In this document: piece after piece, positions 16,319 to 24,179 of the stretch
How the letters are laid out: every line of letters starts with the position of its first letter
How positions within the stretch are numbered: position 1 is the stretch's first letter
Assembly (NCBI GenBank): GCA_945892985.1
Contig: CAMDDU010000036.1
Location: 1 to 44,687 of the forward strand
Source: CAITSH01 sp945892985
GTDB taxonomy: Bacteria > Pseudomonadota > Gammaproteobacteria > Burkholderiales > SG8-39
Length of the DNA: 44,687 nucleotides
Reading direction: 5' to 3'
Program-made: the position numbers and the translations under genes
The notes under the pieces: model-generated
Database searches by the model: none
The model's input: only the letters and a program-made list of their open reading frames with translations
What the model was told of the DNA's origin: nothing

Positions 16319-18025
16319 ATGGCCTCTTTTCACCTTCGCTTTCGTCCGCGCCTGTTTGACGACCTGCGCAGCTACAGCTTCGAGACCTTGCAGAAGGATC
16401 TCACCGCCGGCGTGACCGTCGGCGTGGTCGCCCTACCCCTTGCCATGGCCTTTGCCATCGCCTCGGGCGTCAAGCCCGAAGCGGGCATTTTCACCGCCAT
16501 CATCGCCGGCTTCATCATTTCCGCCCTCGGCGGTTCGCGCGTGCAAATCGGCGGCCCGGCCGGCGCCTTTATCGTCATTGTCTACGGTATCGTCGCGCAG
16601 TACGGCCTCGCCAACCTCTTGATCGCCACGGTCATGGCCGGGGTGCTGCTGTTTGTCATGGGCATGCTGGGCATAGGCTCGCTGATCCGGCTCATACCGG
16701 TGGCCATCATCATCGGCTTTACCAACGGCATCGCCGTGCTCATTGCCGTGTCGCAGGTCAAGGATTTTCTCGGTCTGAAAATAGACAAGATGCCGGCCGA
16801 TTTTTTTCATGCCGTGCGCGCCATTTTCGACGCCATCCACACCATTCACCTGCCGACCCTGGCCATGGGCGTGTGTTCTCTGGGCGTGATCGTCTTCTGG
16901 CCGCGCTTTGCCGCGCTCTTTAACAAGGCCCGCGCCGAGGGCGTGCCCTCGGGCCGCGGGCGCTTCATGAGCCGCCTGCCCGGGACCATCATTGCGCTGG
17001 GCCTCGCCACGCTTGCCACGGCCGCCTTCGAGTTGCCGCTCGAGACCATAGGCTCGCGCTTTGGCGGCATCCCGACCGGGCTGCCCGCCTTTGCGCTGCC
17101 CGAACTCAGCTGGGAGGGCGCGCGCCACCTGTTCGCGCCCACCGTCACGATCGCGCTGCTCGCTGCGGTGGAGTCGCTGCTATGCGCGCGCGTCGCCGAC
17201 GGCATGATTGGCGACCGCCATGACCCCAACCAGGAACTGATGGCGCAGGGCGTGGCCAATTTCATCGTGCCGTTTTTCGGCGGCATCCCGGCCACCGGCA
17301 CCATCGCGCGCACCACCACCAATGTGCGCACCGGCGCGCGTACGCCGGTCGCCGGCATCATCCATGCGCTGGTGCTGCTGGGCATCGTGCTCGCGGCCGC
17401 ACCGCTGGCCGGCCACATTCCCCTCGCCGCGCTGGCGGCTATCCTGCTGTTCGTCGCCTACAACATGGGCGACTGGCACGAATTCCCCAAGCTGCGGCAG
17501 TTTTCGCGCCAGTACCAGACCATTATGATCAGCACCTTTGTGCTGACGGTGATCATCGATCTCACTGTCGCGGTCGAGATCGGTCTTGTGCTGGCGGCGC
17601 TGTTTTTTATCTATCGCGTGTCGGCCCTCACCACCTTTGAGGAGGTCGGTGACGACACTCTGCCCGAGGACCTGCACGTGCCCGAGCAGGCCAAGGCTTA
17701 CCGTATTTTCGGGTCGCTGTTTTTCGGCGCCGTGGGCAAGCTCGAGGCCCTGGTCGAGGAATGCGACGCGCCGGGCGCGCCGCGCGTGCTGATCCTAGAC
17801 CTGCACCAGGTTATCAACATCGACACCACCGGGCTTGAGACCCTGGATGTGCTGCGCAAGACCCTGGAGAAGCGCGGCGCCACGCTGGTGCTCTCGGACG
17901 CCAACGAACAGCCGCTGTCGCTGATGCGCCGCAGCGGCTTTCTCACACGCCTGGGCGAACACAACCTGCAGCCGCACCTGCCCGGCGCCATCAGCCGCGC
18001 CGAACGGCTGCTGGGTATTCTGTAG
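16319..18025 (+). CDS. SulP-family anion transporter with STAS domain
   Basis: Inner-membrane transporter of the SulP/SLC26 family (sulfate, bicarbonate or dicarboxylate). The 568 residues begin with a short cytoplasmic stretch, then LTAGVTVGVVALPLAMAFAI and SALGGSRVQIGGPAGAFIV of the transport core with the usual many membrane spans, an NFIVPFFGGIPATGTIARTT segment, and a C-terminal cytoplasmic STAS domain (from about 455) with LILDLHQVINIDTTGLETL. The start is an ATG at 16319 after CCGGAGC. Substrate cannot be decided; no carbonic anhydrase or sulfur genes are adjacent, and the next gene is an unknown membrane protein 34 bases downstream. Confidence 0.93.
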   Translation: MASFHLRFRPRLFDDLRSYSFETLQKDLTAGVTVGVVALPLAMAFAIASGVKPEAGIFTAIIAGFIISALGGSRVQIGGPAGAFIVIVYGIVAQYGLANLLIATVMAGVLLFVMGMLGIGSLIRLIPVAIIIGFTNGIAVLIAVSQVKDFLGLKIDKMPADFFHAVRAIFDAIHTIHLPTLAMGVCSLGVIVFWPRFAALFNKARAEGVPSGRGRFMSRLPGTIIALGLATLATAAFELPLETIGSRFGGIPTGLPAFALPELSWEGARHLFAPTVTIALLAAVESLLCARVADGMIGDRHDPNQELMAQGVANFIVPFFGGIPATGTIARTTTNVRTGARTPVAGIIHALVLLGIVLAAAPLAGHIPLAALAAILLFVAYNMGDWHEFPKLRQFSRQYQTIMISTFVLTVIIDLTVAVEIGLVLAALFFIYRVSALTTFEEVGDDTLPEDLHVPEQAKAYRIFGSLFFGAVGKLEALVEECDAPGAPRVLILDLHQVINIDTTGLETLDVLRKTLEKRGATLVLSDANEQPLSLMRRSGFLTRLGEHNLQPHLPGAISRAERLLGIL

Positions 18026-18059
18026 AATTGCCCTCTCCTTATACGACGACCCGCTACAC

Positions 18060-18497
18060 ATGCCCGAACTACCCCTTTACCTCATCGGTTGGATATTCCT
18101 CACCCTCAGCTGCCTCGCCATCCTGGCCGGATCGTGGGTGATCATCGCGCTGCACCGCTCCAGCGAACTGGAGAAACGCATACTCAGCGCCAACGTGTTC
18201 AGCGACATGCTGCTGTTCGGCATCTGGATACTCGGACTGGTGGGCAGTATCGGCTTGCTGCTCGGCAAGGCCTGGGCGGTGCTGCCGCTGCAGTTTTTTT
18301 GCGTCGTACTGATCCCGCTGACCCTCATCTCGGCGGCCAACCGCATGGTCGCCTTCAAGCGCGAGAGCGCCGCACCGGTGAACTGGTTCAACGCCATCAG
18401 CGGCGCCGCCGTGGTGGTGGTGCCGGTGGTGCTGATTTGTGCAGCGGCCATCATGACGCTGCGCAACCCGGCGACCTTGCGGGCGCTGGGCAGTTGA
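18060..18497 (+). CDS. Four-span membrane protein, hypothetical
   Basis: Unrecognised inner-membrane protein of 145 residues with four predicted spans: LIGWIFLTLSCLAILAGSW, LLFGIWILGLVGSIGLLLG, LPLQFFCVVLIPLTLISA and GAAVVVVPVVLICAAAIMT. A charged cytoplasmic stretch, HRSSELEKRIL, lies between the first two. It follows the SulP gene closely on the same strand and may be cotranscribed with it, but there is no sequence reason to call it a transporter subunit. Confidence 0.75.
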   Translation: MPELPLYLIGWIFLTLSCLAILAGSWVIIALHRSSELEKRILSANVFSDMLLFGIWILGLVGSIGLLLGKAWAVLPLQFFCVVLIPLTLISAANRMVAFKRESAAPVNWFNAISGAAVVVVPVVLICAAAIMTLRNPATLRALGS

Positions 18498-18531
18498 GGC
18501 AGTTGCCCCCCTGGAGACACGCCCCCCGGTT

Positions 18532-18962
18532 TCAGGGTTTGAGGTAGGCGTAGTGCTCGCGTGCCTGCAGGTTGGCGATGCGCACCACGCCAGATGGTGT
18601 GAAACCGGGCCCGAGGATAAACTGTTCTTTTTTAAGGCCGCGGTTCTTCAGGTGATTTCACAGATCTCGAATTTCACGCCACGCGCCGACAAGTCGCCGA
18701 CGAGCGAGGCGAATTCCTGGTTGTTCGTGCTCTTGGCGCCCTCCATCAGGAAGTCCACGCCCTCGGCATGGGCGACGGTAATAATCTGCGCCTTGGGATC
18801 AACGTCGAGATGATTGCGGATGTTGCGCAAGCCCTTGGTCGCCTGCGAGATGCCGGCGTCAAAGTGGTAGACGACCTTGTCCTGGGCACTGGCGCGCACG
18901 GCGGTCAGCACTGCGGCTATGCCAAAGGCCAGTGCGGCGATGAAGCGGCGCATTTTATTCAT
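18532..18962 (-). pseudogene. DsrE-family periplasmic protein, frameshifted
   Basis: Small exported DsrE/DsrF-like protein, split by one missing base. The ATG at 18962 follows GGAGG and opens a signal peptide ending AVRASAQ, then KVVYHFDAGISQATKGLRNI, VAHAEGVDFLMEGAK and RGVKFEICEIT, after which the frame stops at 18648. One extra base restores LKNRGLKKEQFILGPGFTPS and GVVRIANLQAREHYAYLKP to a stop at 18532, giving the normal family length of about 143. The joint reads ATCACCTGAAG where ATCACCCTGAAG would be in frame. Either a fresh mutation or a sequencing error in a C-run; without the tail the protein lacks the last part of the fold. Confidence 0.85.
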
Positions 18963-18980
18963 GGCGACCTCCTTTTTATC

Positions 18981-19270
18981 GGCTGCGGCGAGAGCCGCGA
19001 AAGCGGCAATGCTGCGTCGGTTTGAAAATTCACGAATTTCCCGTCATTGCGAGGAGGCGAAGCCGACGCGGCAATCTCGCCGCCACTGCGAAGCCCGCAG
19101 CACGCCCACGGGATTGCTTCGCGAAGGCTGCGGCGAAAGCCGCAAAAGCGGCGACGCTACGCCGGTTTGAAAATTTACGAATTTCCCGTCATTGCGAGGA
19201 GGCGAAGCCGACGCGGCAATCTCGCCGCCACTGCGAAGCCCGCAGCATGCCCACGAGATTGCTTCGCGAA
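18981..19270. repeat. 145-bp tandem duplication with REP-like core
   Basis: Two head-to-tail copies, 18981-19125 and 19126-19270, differing at about ten positions. Each contains the stretch CGTCATTGCGAGGAGGCGAA followed by GCCGACGCGGCAATCTCG and ends GATTGCTTCGCGAA, a pattern common to dispersed proteobacterial repeats. The gap 18963-19332 contains nothing else that I can identify as a gene; short frames within it are repeat-derived. Confidence 0.9.
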
Positions 19271-19297
19271 GTTTATCCCCGGAGGGGACTTCGCAAA
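19251..19297. repeat. Dispersed repeat, copy A
   Basis: The tail of the duplication (CCACGAGATTGCTTCGCGAA, GTTTATCCCCGGAGGGGACT, TCGCAA) is the exact reverse complement of 24037-24083 over almost its whole length, defining a dispersed element present at least twice in this window in opposite orientation. Confidence 0.85.
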
Positions 19298-19332
19298 GAC
19301 AGTATCAACCGGGTCATGAACGACCAAAAAGA

Positions 19333-19617
19333 ATGGCCAAGCATTTAATCATCACCGGAAAAGTACAAGGCGTGGGTTACCGCCACAGCCTGCGCGAGGA
19401 AGCGCTGCGCCTCGGGCTCAGCGGTTGGGTGCGCAACCGTCATGACGGCAGCGTCGAGTCGATGGTCGCCGGGGAACCGCAGGCGATCGATGCACTGCTC
19501 GCCTGGGCGCAGCGCGGCCCGCCGGCGGCCCGCGTCGAGGCAATGACGGCGACCACAGCCTGCGGCACAGACACCTTGGCCACCTTCAACGGTTTCGAAC
19601 AGCGGCCGACTGCATGA
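19333..19617 (+). CDS. acyP: Acylphosphatase
   Basis: Hydrolyses acyl phosphates in the cytoplasm. The 94-residue protein has the signature GKVQGVGYRHSLREEA, whose arginine binds the phosphate, and GWVRNRHDGSVES with the catalytic asparagine, then the usual HxGPPxARVE-like stretch as AQRGPPAARVEAM. Length matches the family. The ATG at 19333 gives the standard N-terminus; the ribosome-binding site is weak, and the gene begins only about 35 bases after the end of the repeat block, so the repeats form its upstream region. Confidence 0.93.
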   Translation: MAKHLIITGKVQGVGYRHSLREEALRLGLSGWVRNRHDGSVESMVAGEPQAIDALLAWAQRGPPAARVEAMTATTACGTDTLATFNGFEQRPTA

Positions 19618-19669
19618 CGCATCGCCAAACCCCGCGCCACCCCCCGCGCCCCGCATCGGTGCCACGCTG

Positions 19670-20836
19670 ATGTCCAACCGCGCCGTACTGCTACTGTCTG
19701 TCGCCGCCCTGGCCAGCGCCGCGAGCGTGCGTGCCGCCGACCCTTTGCTGCCGCTACTGGGAGCGCAGTTCGGTGTCAGCGCCGGCACCGCCTCCATCGT
19801 CATCACCGCCTTTGGCATCTCTTACGGACTCCTGCAGGTGGTGTCGGCGCCGCTCAGCGACCGCTTCGGCAAATATCTCGTGGTCTGCATCGCCACGCTG
19901 GTATCGGCGGTGGGCACCCTCGCCTGCGCGCTGTCGCCAAGCCTGGAGTGGCTGGCGATTGCGCGCTTTGCCTCCGGCGCCACCGTCGGCGCCATTATTC
20001 CGCTGTCCATGGCCTGGATAGGCGACACCGTGCACTACGACGCGCGCCAGGCGGTGCTGGCAAAATTCCTGCTGGGCCAGATCGCCGGCGTCGCCGTTGG
20101 GCAGATGGCCGCAGGCTTCATCGGCGAACATTTCGGCTGGCGCTGGCTGTTCGTGCTGCTCGCCGTGCTGTATGCGGTGACCGGCGCGCTGCTGCTGTCC
20201 GAGTCGCGCCGCAACCCGGCCACGCGACAGTTGCCGCCCGATGCGCCGCGCGGCGTCAAGGAGGGCTTTGTGCGCATGGGCGGCCTGCTGCTACGCCCCA
20301 AGGTGCGCCGCGTGCTGCTGACCATCACGCCCGAGGGCATGCTGATGTACGGTGCGCTGTCTTTCGTCCCGGCGCACCTGCAGCTTCACTTTGGCGTCAG
20401 TCCGGGCATAGCCGGGACCATCGCCGCCTTTGTCGCCGTGGGCGGTGCGGCCTACGCGTTCTCAGCGAGGCACTTCATCGCCGCACTGGGCGAACGCGGG
20501 CTCGCCCTAGGCGGGGGCGCATCGCTGAGCATAGGCTTCATGCTACTCGCCCTCGCCCCGGCGGCGTGGGTCGCCGCCATCGGCCTGATGTTTATCGGCT
20601 GCGGCTATTACATGCTGCACAACACCTTGCAGACGCACGCCACGCAAATGGCGCCCGAGGCGCGCGGCGCGGCGCTGGCGCTGTTTGCCATGACATTTTT
20701 CAGCGCCCAGTCGCTGGGCGTCTGGCTGGGTGCCAAGGTGGTGGACAACTTTGGCGCGCCGCCACTATTCGTACTGTCCTCAGTCGGACTCGCCCTGCTC
20801 GGCTGGGTCTTCAGCCGGCAGGCCCGCCAGCCCTAG
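19670..20836 (+). CDS. Major facilitator superfamily transporter
   Basis: Twelve-span MFS permease of 388 residues, probably a drug or metabolite exporter. The MFS motif A region appears as SAPLSDRFGKYLVV between spans two and three; other recognisable parts are IARFASGATVGAIIPLSMAW and FIGEHFGWRWLFVLLAVLYA, then a second half starting after the basic loop SRRNPATRQLPPD. No signal for substrate. It follows acyP by 52 bases on the same strand and is convergent with the cupin gene. Confidence 0.9.
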   Translation: MSNRAVLLLSVAALASAASVRAADPLLPLLGAQFGVSAGTASIVITAFGISYGLLQVVSAPLSDRFGKYLVVCIATLVSAVGTLACALSPSLEWLAIARFASGATVGAIIPLSMAWIGDTVHYDARQAVLAKFLLGQIAGVAVGQMAAGFIGEHFGWRWLFVLLAVLYAVTGALLLSESRRNPATRQLPPDAPRGVKEGFVRMGGLLLRPKVRRVLLTITPEGMLMYGALSFVPAHLQLHFGVSPGIAGTIAAFVAVGGAAYAFSARHFIAALGERGLALGGGASLSIGFMLLALAPAAWVAAIGLMFIGCGYYMLHNTLQTHATQMAPEARGAALALFAMTFFSAQSLGVWLGAKVVDNFGAPPLFVLSSVGLALLGWVFSRQARQP

Positions 20837-21020
20837 CGGCCACCAGGCATATCGCCCGCAAACCCTTGCCTGACTAGGCTTTCCAGCCATCGGCGATAAC
20901 CAGGGCGCCAAACACGCGCAAGAAAACGTGCGATGGCCTCGCTGACCTGGTCCGGCTTGTAACTCTGACTGGTGGCGAAGCGCGATTACGCATAGACGCG
21001 CGTAGACGACGCGATGAGAT

Positions 21021-21410
21021 TCAAGGCTGAACAGCGTCGACTTCCTCGGTGGCGAAACCGCCGGGCAGCACGATCTCCAGCATTTCAATATCAAGGCTGT
21101 GCCCCAGCTCGCGGTGGCGAATGCTGGGCGGCTGGTGCACGCACGAACCGGCCTCAAGGCGCACCACGCCCTGAGCTTCGTATTCGAACTCGATCCAACC
21201 CTTCAGGATGTAAACGAGCTGGAACTCGGTATTGTGCAGGTGCGGCTGGCTGGAAAAGTTTTCACCTGCGGCGGCGCGAATGACATGGACATCCACCCGA
21301 CCCTCGGTGGCGCTCTTGATACCGCGGTCGCGATATTCGTAAAACGAGCGCAGGCCGCGCTCGAACTTGGCGTCTTTGAGGTGTGCAGCGACGAAACCCT
21401 TGGTGGTCAT
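21021..21410 (-). CDS. Cupin-domain protein
   Basis: Single-domain cupin of 129 residues, cytoplasmic. The cupin metal motif 1 reads SQPHLHNTEFQLVYILKG (two His and a Glu) and motif 2 lies in GSCVHQPPSIRHRE with the last histidine. The N-terminal part ERGLRSFYEYRDRGIKSATE is seen in cupins of unknown role near carboxylate metabolism genes. No partner enzyme is adjacent; the DUF2442 gene ends 73 bases upstream on the same strand. Enzyme or sensor role cannot be told apart. Confidence 0.85.
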   Translation of the reverse strand: MTTKGFVAAHLKDAKFERGLRSFYEYRDRGIKSATEGRVDVHVIRAAAGENFSSQPHLHNTEFQLVYILKGWIEFEYEAQGVVRLEAGSCVHQPPSIRHRELGHSLDIEMLEIVLPGGFATEEVDAVQP

Positions 21411-21483
21411 GGGTTAGCCCTCTTTGTCAGATTGATATTTTGGCGCGAATATCACCCCGACTGGGACCGCCGGCACCCGGTTG

Positions 21484-21753
21484 TTAAGTGCCCACCCGGC
21501 TGACCAACGGAAATTTTTCGGGATGTCGAATAGAATCGACGGCCAGATCAATATCCAGATCGGGCCAATAAAGATGTCCGGCCGACGGAAATTCGACGTG
21601 CAGGATTTTCCCGACGGGAACATCCCGAAACCACGGAAACTCCGAAAACGGCAAGAACAGCTCCTCGTCCCCGAGCAAAAGCCAGAAACCGTGTTTGGAT
21701 ATGTTGCTGACTTCAACCGGGGAAGTGCTTATGCCAGGCACTGAGGATGTCAT
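21484..21753 (-). CDS. DUF2442-domain protein
   Basis: Small protein of 89 residues whose body VEVSNISKHGFWLLLGDEEL, LPFSEFPWFRDVPVGKILHV and SAGHLYWPDLDIDLAVDSIR matches the DUF2442 family, recognisable by the GHLYWPxLDxDL end. Function unknown. It starts 41 bases inside the end of the DUF4160 gene, so the two are translated in overlapping frames. Such pairs recur across bacteria and have a toxin-antitoxin-like layout, but I know of no proof. Confidence 0.87.
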   Translation of the reverse strand: MTSSVPGISTSPVEVSNISKHGFWLLLGDEELFLPFSEFPWFRDVPVGKILHVEFPSAGHLYWPDLDIDLAVDSIRHPEKFPLVSRVGT

Positions 21754-21952
21754 CTTGATGCTCCTGCACTAGTCGAAGTGCTTCGTTAATTTCACGCTGC
21801 GAAAAACCGACATTCTGCGCAAGTTCAATTGCAGGTTCGAGCCAGAACTTGGCCTCGCCGTTTTGACCGTGGACATGCACATACATTCTCGACTCTTCGC
21901 GAGAGAAGAAATAAAAACGAAAGCCGCCCTCGCGAAACACTGTCGGACTCAT
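21713..21952 (-). CDS. DUF4160-domain protein
   Basis: Protein of 79 residues matching DUF4160: SPTVFREGGFRFYFFSREE, a MYVHVHGQNGEAKFWLEP core where family members have HIHV and the AKFWL stretch, and a C-terminal helix REINEALRLVQEHQDDILSAW. I use the ATG at 21952, which gives the family's usual start (PTV-R---FRFYFFS); a longer frame to 22030 has no family character. First gene of a two-gene unit with DUF2442. Confidence 0.87.
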   Translation of the reverse strand: MSPTVFREGGFRFYFFSREESRMYVHVHGQNGEAKFWLEPAIELAQNVGFSQREINEALRLVQEHQDDILSAWHKHFPG

Positions 21953-22075
21953 GCTCGAAACGATACGCGCACTGCAGCTGAATTGAAACGGCGGGGAACA
22001 AGTCTTCCCTCTTGCGCGTAGCAGCGGCAATCCCCCGGAAACCTTTGCCAGTTCAGCCTTTCCAGGCTATCACCC

Positions 22076-22957
22076 TCAACGCCCGCCCACGCCCATCAGC
22101 GCAAAATTGGCCTTGAACACACTGCTGCCCGGCTCCGCCCATTCGAGCACGGCGTCAAAGTGGTTGCGAGCGGCGAGCACGAAGAGATCGGCCCCATTGC
22201 CCTGCCCGCGCCAGTACTCGGCCACCTCGTGGCTTTGCCGCCGGTAATCCGGCGTTTCCTTTTCGCCCACCGCCACCAGCATGGGGCAGCGCACTTTCAC
22301 GCGCGCACCGCTGCGCAACAGCGACACCTCGGCGACCTGCGTGGCATCGAGATTGAGGGTTTCGTTGCGAAAGGACAGGCGCACCGGCTCAAGATCGCCA
22401 AGGCCGCTCATGAAGGTGGCGCTCTTGATGATGTCCTCTGGCAGACCGAAGTCTTTCACCCAGTCTGTCATCAGCGCCTGGCCGACGAGGTTGGCACCCG
22501 AGGAATGGCCGGCGATGTGCATTCGGTCCGGGTCGCCACCGCGGGCGGCCATGTTGGTGTGCAACCAGGCGAGCACGCGGCGTACCTGCGCGCCCATGGC
22601 GGGAATGGTGGTGGCGGGCACCAGCGTGAAATCGGGCACCACCAGCGTCACGCCGGCCGCGACAAAAGCCGGCGCGGCAAAGCCGCTGTCTTCCTTTGAC
22701 AGCGCGCGCCAGTCGCCACCATGAAAAAACACCATTACCGGCGCATCGGCCTGCGCCGCCGGATAGATGTCGAGTTTTTCATCGACACCGTCGCCGTAAC
22801 TCAGGTTTTCAACACACTTGAGCGTGCGCTTGGCGGCCAGAGTCTGTTCGGCGTATTGCTGCGTGAAAACGGAAAAATCTGCCACCGTGCCGCGGCTGTT
22901 GTACTGCGCATCGAGCTCGGTCTGGTCAAATTCGCGCCAGACCTTGGCCGCGGCCAT
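22076..22957 (-). CDS. Alpha/beta hydrolase (kynurenine formamidase-like)
   Basis: Cytoplasmic serine hydrolase of 293 residues. The oxyanion motif HGGDW is at 79-83, the nucleophile elbow GHSSG has Ser152, and AARNHFDAVLEW near the end supplies the histidine; the acid is probably in the ETPDYRRQS region. Length, HGGxW and the N-terminal YNSRGTVADFSVFTQQYAEQ stretch fit esterases annotated as kynurenine formamidase-like or arylformamidase-like. Kynurenine genes are absent here, so the substrate is open. It is 2 bases downstream of a Bug receptor gene and so is surely cotranscribed with it. Confidence 0.9.
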   Translation of the reverse strand: MAAAKVWREFDQTELDAQYNSRGTVADFSVFTQQYAEQTLAAKRTLKCVENLSYGDGVDEKLDIYPAAQADAPVMVFFHGGDWRALSKEDSGFAAPAFVAAGVTLVVPDFTLVPATTIPAMGAQVRRVLAWLHTNMAARGGDPDRMHIAGHSSGANLVGQALMTDWVKDFGLPEDIIKSATFMSGLGDLEPVRLSFRNETLNLDATQVAEVSLLRSGARVKVRCPMLVAVGEKETPDYRRQSHEVAEYWRGQGNGADLFVLAARNHFDAVLEWAEPGSSVFKANFALMGVGGR

Positions 22958-22959
22958 GC

Positions 22960-23952
22960 TTACTCCGCCTTGGCGCCGGAGATTTTTATCGCGCGCGCAT
23001 TGCGCTGGCTGTCGGTGACAAGGAAGGCGGTGAATTCCTCCGGCGTGTTGGCGACCAACTCATAGCCCTTGGCGACAAGCTCCTTCTGGTTGAACTCGGG
23101 CTCCTTGAGCATTTTTACCACCTCGGCGTTGAGCTTCATCACCACCTCTCGCGGCGTGCCGGCAGGGGCGAACAAACCGAACCAGGCATTGGCGGGCACC
23201 TCGGGGAAACCCCCTTCAGTGAAGGTCGGCACCTCGGGCAACATGAAGAGGCGGCTTTTGCCGCCAATGGCAATGGCCTTGAGGCGGCCGCCTTTGATAT
23301 GGGCGATGGACGAGGCCGCACCAGAGAAGGTCAGTTGAACCTCGCCTGCGATGGCTGCGGGCACCGCCTGCGGTATGCCTTTGTAGGGCACATGCACGAT
23401 GTCCATGCCGGCCTGGCTTTTCAACATCTCCATCGCCAGGTGCGGCTGGCTGCCGCTGCCATAGGAGGCGTAATTGAGCTTGCCCGGATTAGCCTTGGCG
23501 TAGGCGATCAGCTCCTTCAGGTTGTTGGCCGGCACCGCGGCGTTGGCGAGCAGCAACTGGTTGAGCAGCACCATTTGCGTGATCGGCGCGAAATCTTTCA
23601 CCGGGTCGTAGGGCAGCCTGGCGTACAAGTGCGGGTTGACCGAGATGGTCGAGTCGGTGGTGACCATCAGGGTGTAGCCGTCGGGCGCGGCTTTGGCCAC
23701 GCCCTCGGCCGCCACAATGGTGCCAGAGCCGGGCTTGTTCTCTATCACCACCGGCTGACCCCAGCGCTGCGACAACTGGTTGCCAATGGCGCGCGAAATG
23801 AGATCGATACCACCGCCTGCCGGATAAGGCACGATGATGCGTATGGTTTTGTTCGGGTAGGCCTGTACTGAGCCTGTCGAAGTGGCCTGCGCGTGGACGA
23901 CAATGGAGCAGGCCATCAGGCAGGCCGCGGCAATCAATCGATGAAACGGCAT
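22960..23952 (-). CDS. Bug-family TTT substrate-binding protein
   Basis: Third Bug receptor of the window, 330 residues, periplasmic. AGGAG lies seven bases before the ATG at 23952, which opens the signal peptide RLIAAACLMACSIVVHAQ; an ATG two codons earlier is too close to the ribosome-binding site. The mature protein has YPNKTIRIIVPYPAGGGIDL, ENKPGSGTIVAAEGVAKAAP and VPYKGIPQAVPAAIAGEVQL. Just after the cleavage site, ATSTGSVQ is encoded by a dispersed repeat. Operon with a serine hydrolase suggests uptake or sensing of an ester or amide product. Confidence 0.93.
   Translation of the reverse strand: MPFHRLIAAACLMACSIVVHAQATSTGSVQAYPNKTIRIIVPYPAGGGIDLISRAIGNQLSQRWGQPVVIENKPGSGTIVAAEGVAKAAPDGYTLMVTTDSTISVNPHLYARLPYDPVKDFAPITQMVLLNQLLLANAAVPANNLKELIAYAKANPGKLNYASYGSGSQPHLAMEMLKSQAGMDIVHVPYKGIPQAVPAAIAGEVQLTFSGAASSIAHIKGGRLKAIAIGGKSRLFMLPEVPTFTEGGFPEVPANAWFGLFAPAGTPREVVMKLNAEVVKMLKEPEFNQKELVAKGYELVANTPEEFTAFLVTDSQRNARAIKISGAKAE
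23861..23886. repeat. CTTCGACAGGCTCAG-type repeat within Bug gene
   Basis: GGCCACTTCGACAGGCTCAG on the minus strand, continuing TACAGGCC, bounded by GGCC on both sides. It lies inside the coding region at the signal-peptide/mature junction and adds the residues ATSTGSVQA. Its core resembles dispersed repeats I recall from many bacterial genomes. Confidence 0.6.
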
Positions 23953-24033
23953 TTTCATACTCCTGAAGATCAAAAATTTATTCTGTTATACGCTGGAAAT
24001 GCCCGACTGGCGCTGGTTTCCAGTAATTTTCAT

Positions 24034-24145
24034 GTCATTGCGAAGTCCCCTCCGGGGATAAACTTCGCGAAGCAATCTCGTGGTCAGCTATGGACCTCAC
24101 GTTGATCGACGAGATTGCTTCGGCGCTTCGCGCCTCGCAATGACA
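24034..24145. repeat. Dispersed inverted repeat element, copy B
   Basis: GTCATTGCGAAG...GAAGCAATCTCG on the left and CGAGATTGCTTCGG...CTCGCAATGAC on the right form an imperfect palindrome of about 110 bases in the gap between dnaE and the Bug gene. Positions 24037-24083 are the reverse complement of 19251-19297. Confidence 0.85.
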
Positions 24146-24179
24146 GTATGCGCAGAGCACGCGGGCGGTTCGCACCTGC

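Noticed and set aside
19022..19348. Frames across the duplicated repeat encoding repeated HCEARSTP-like peptides
   Set aside because: Translation of the REP-like DNA; such peptides are common annotation artefacts.
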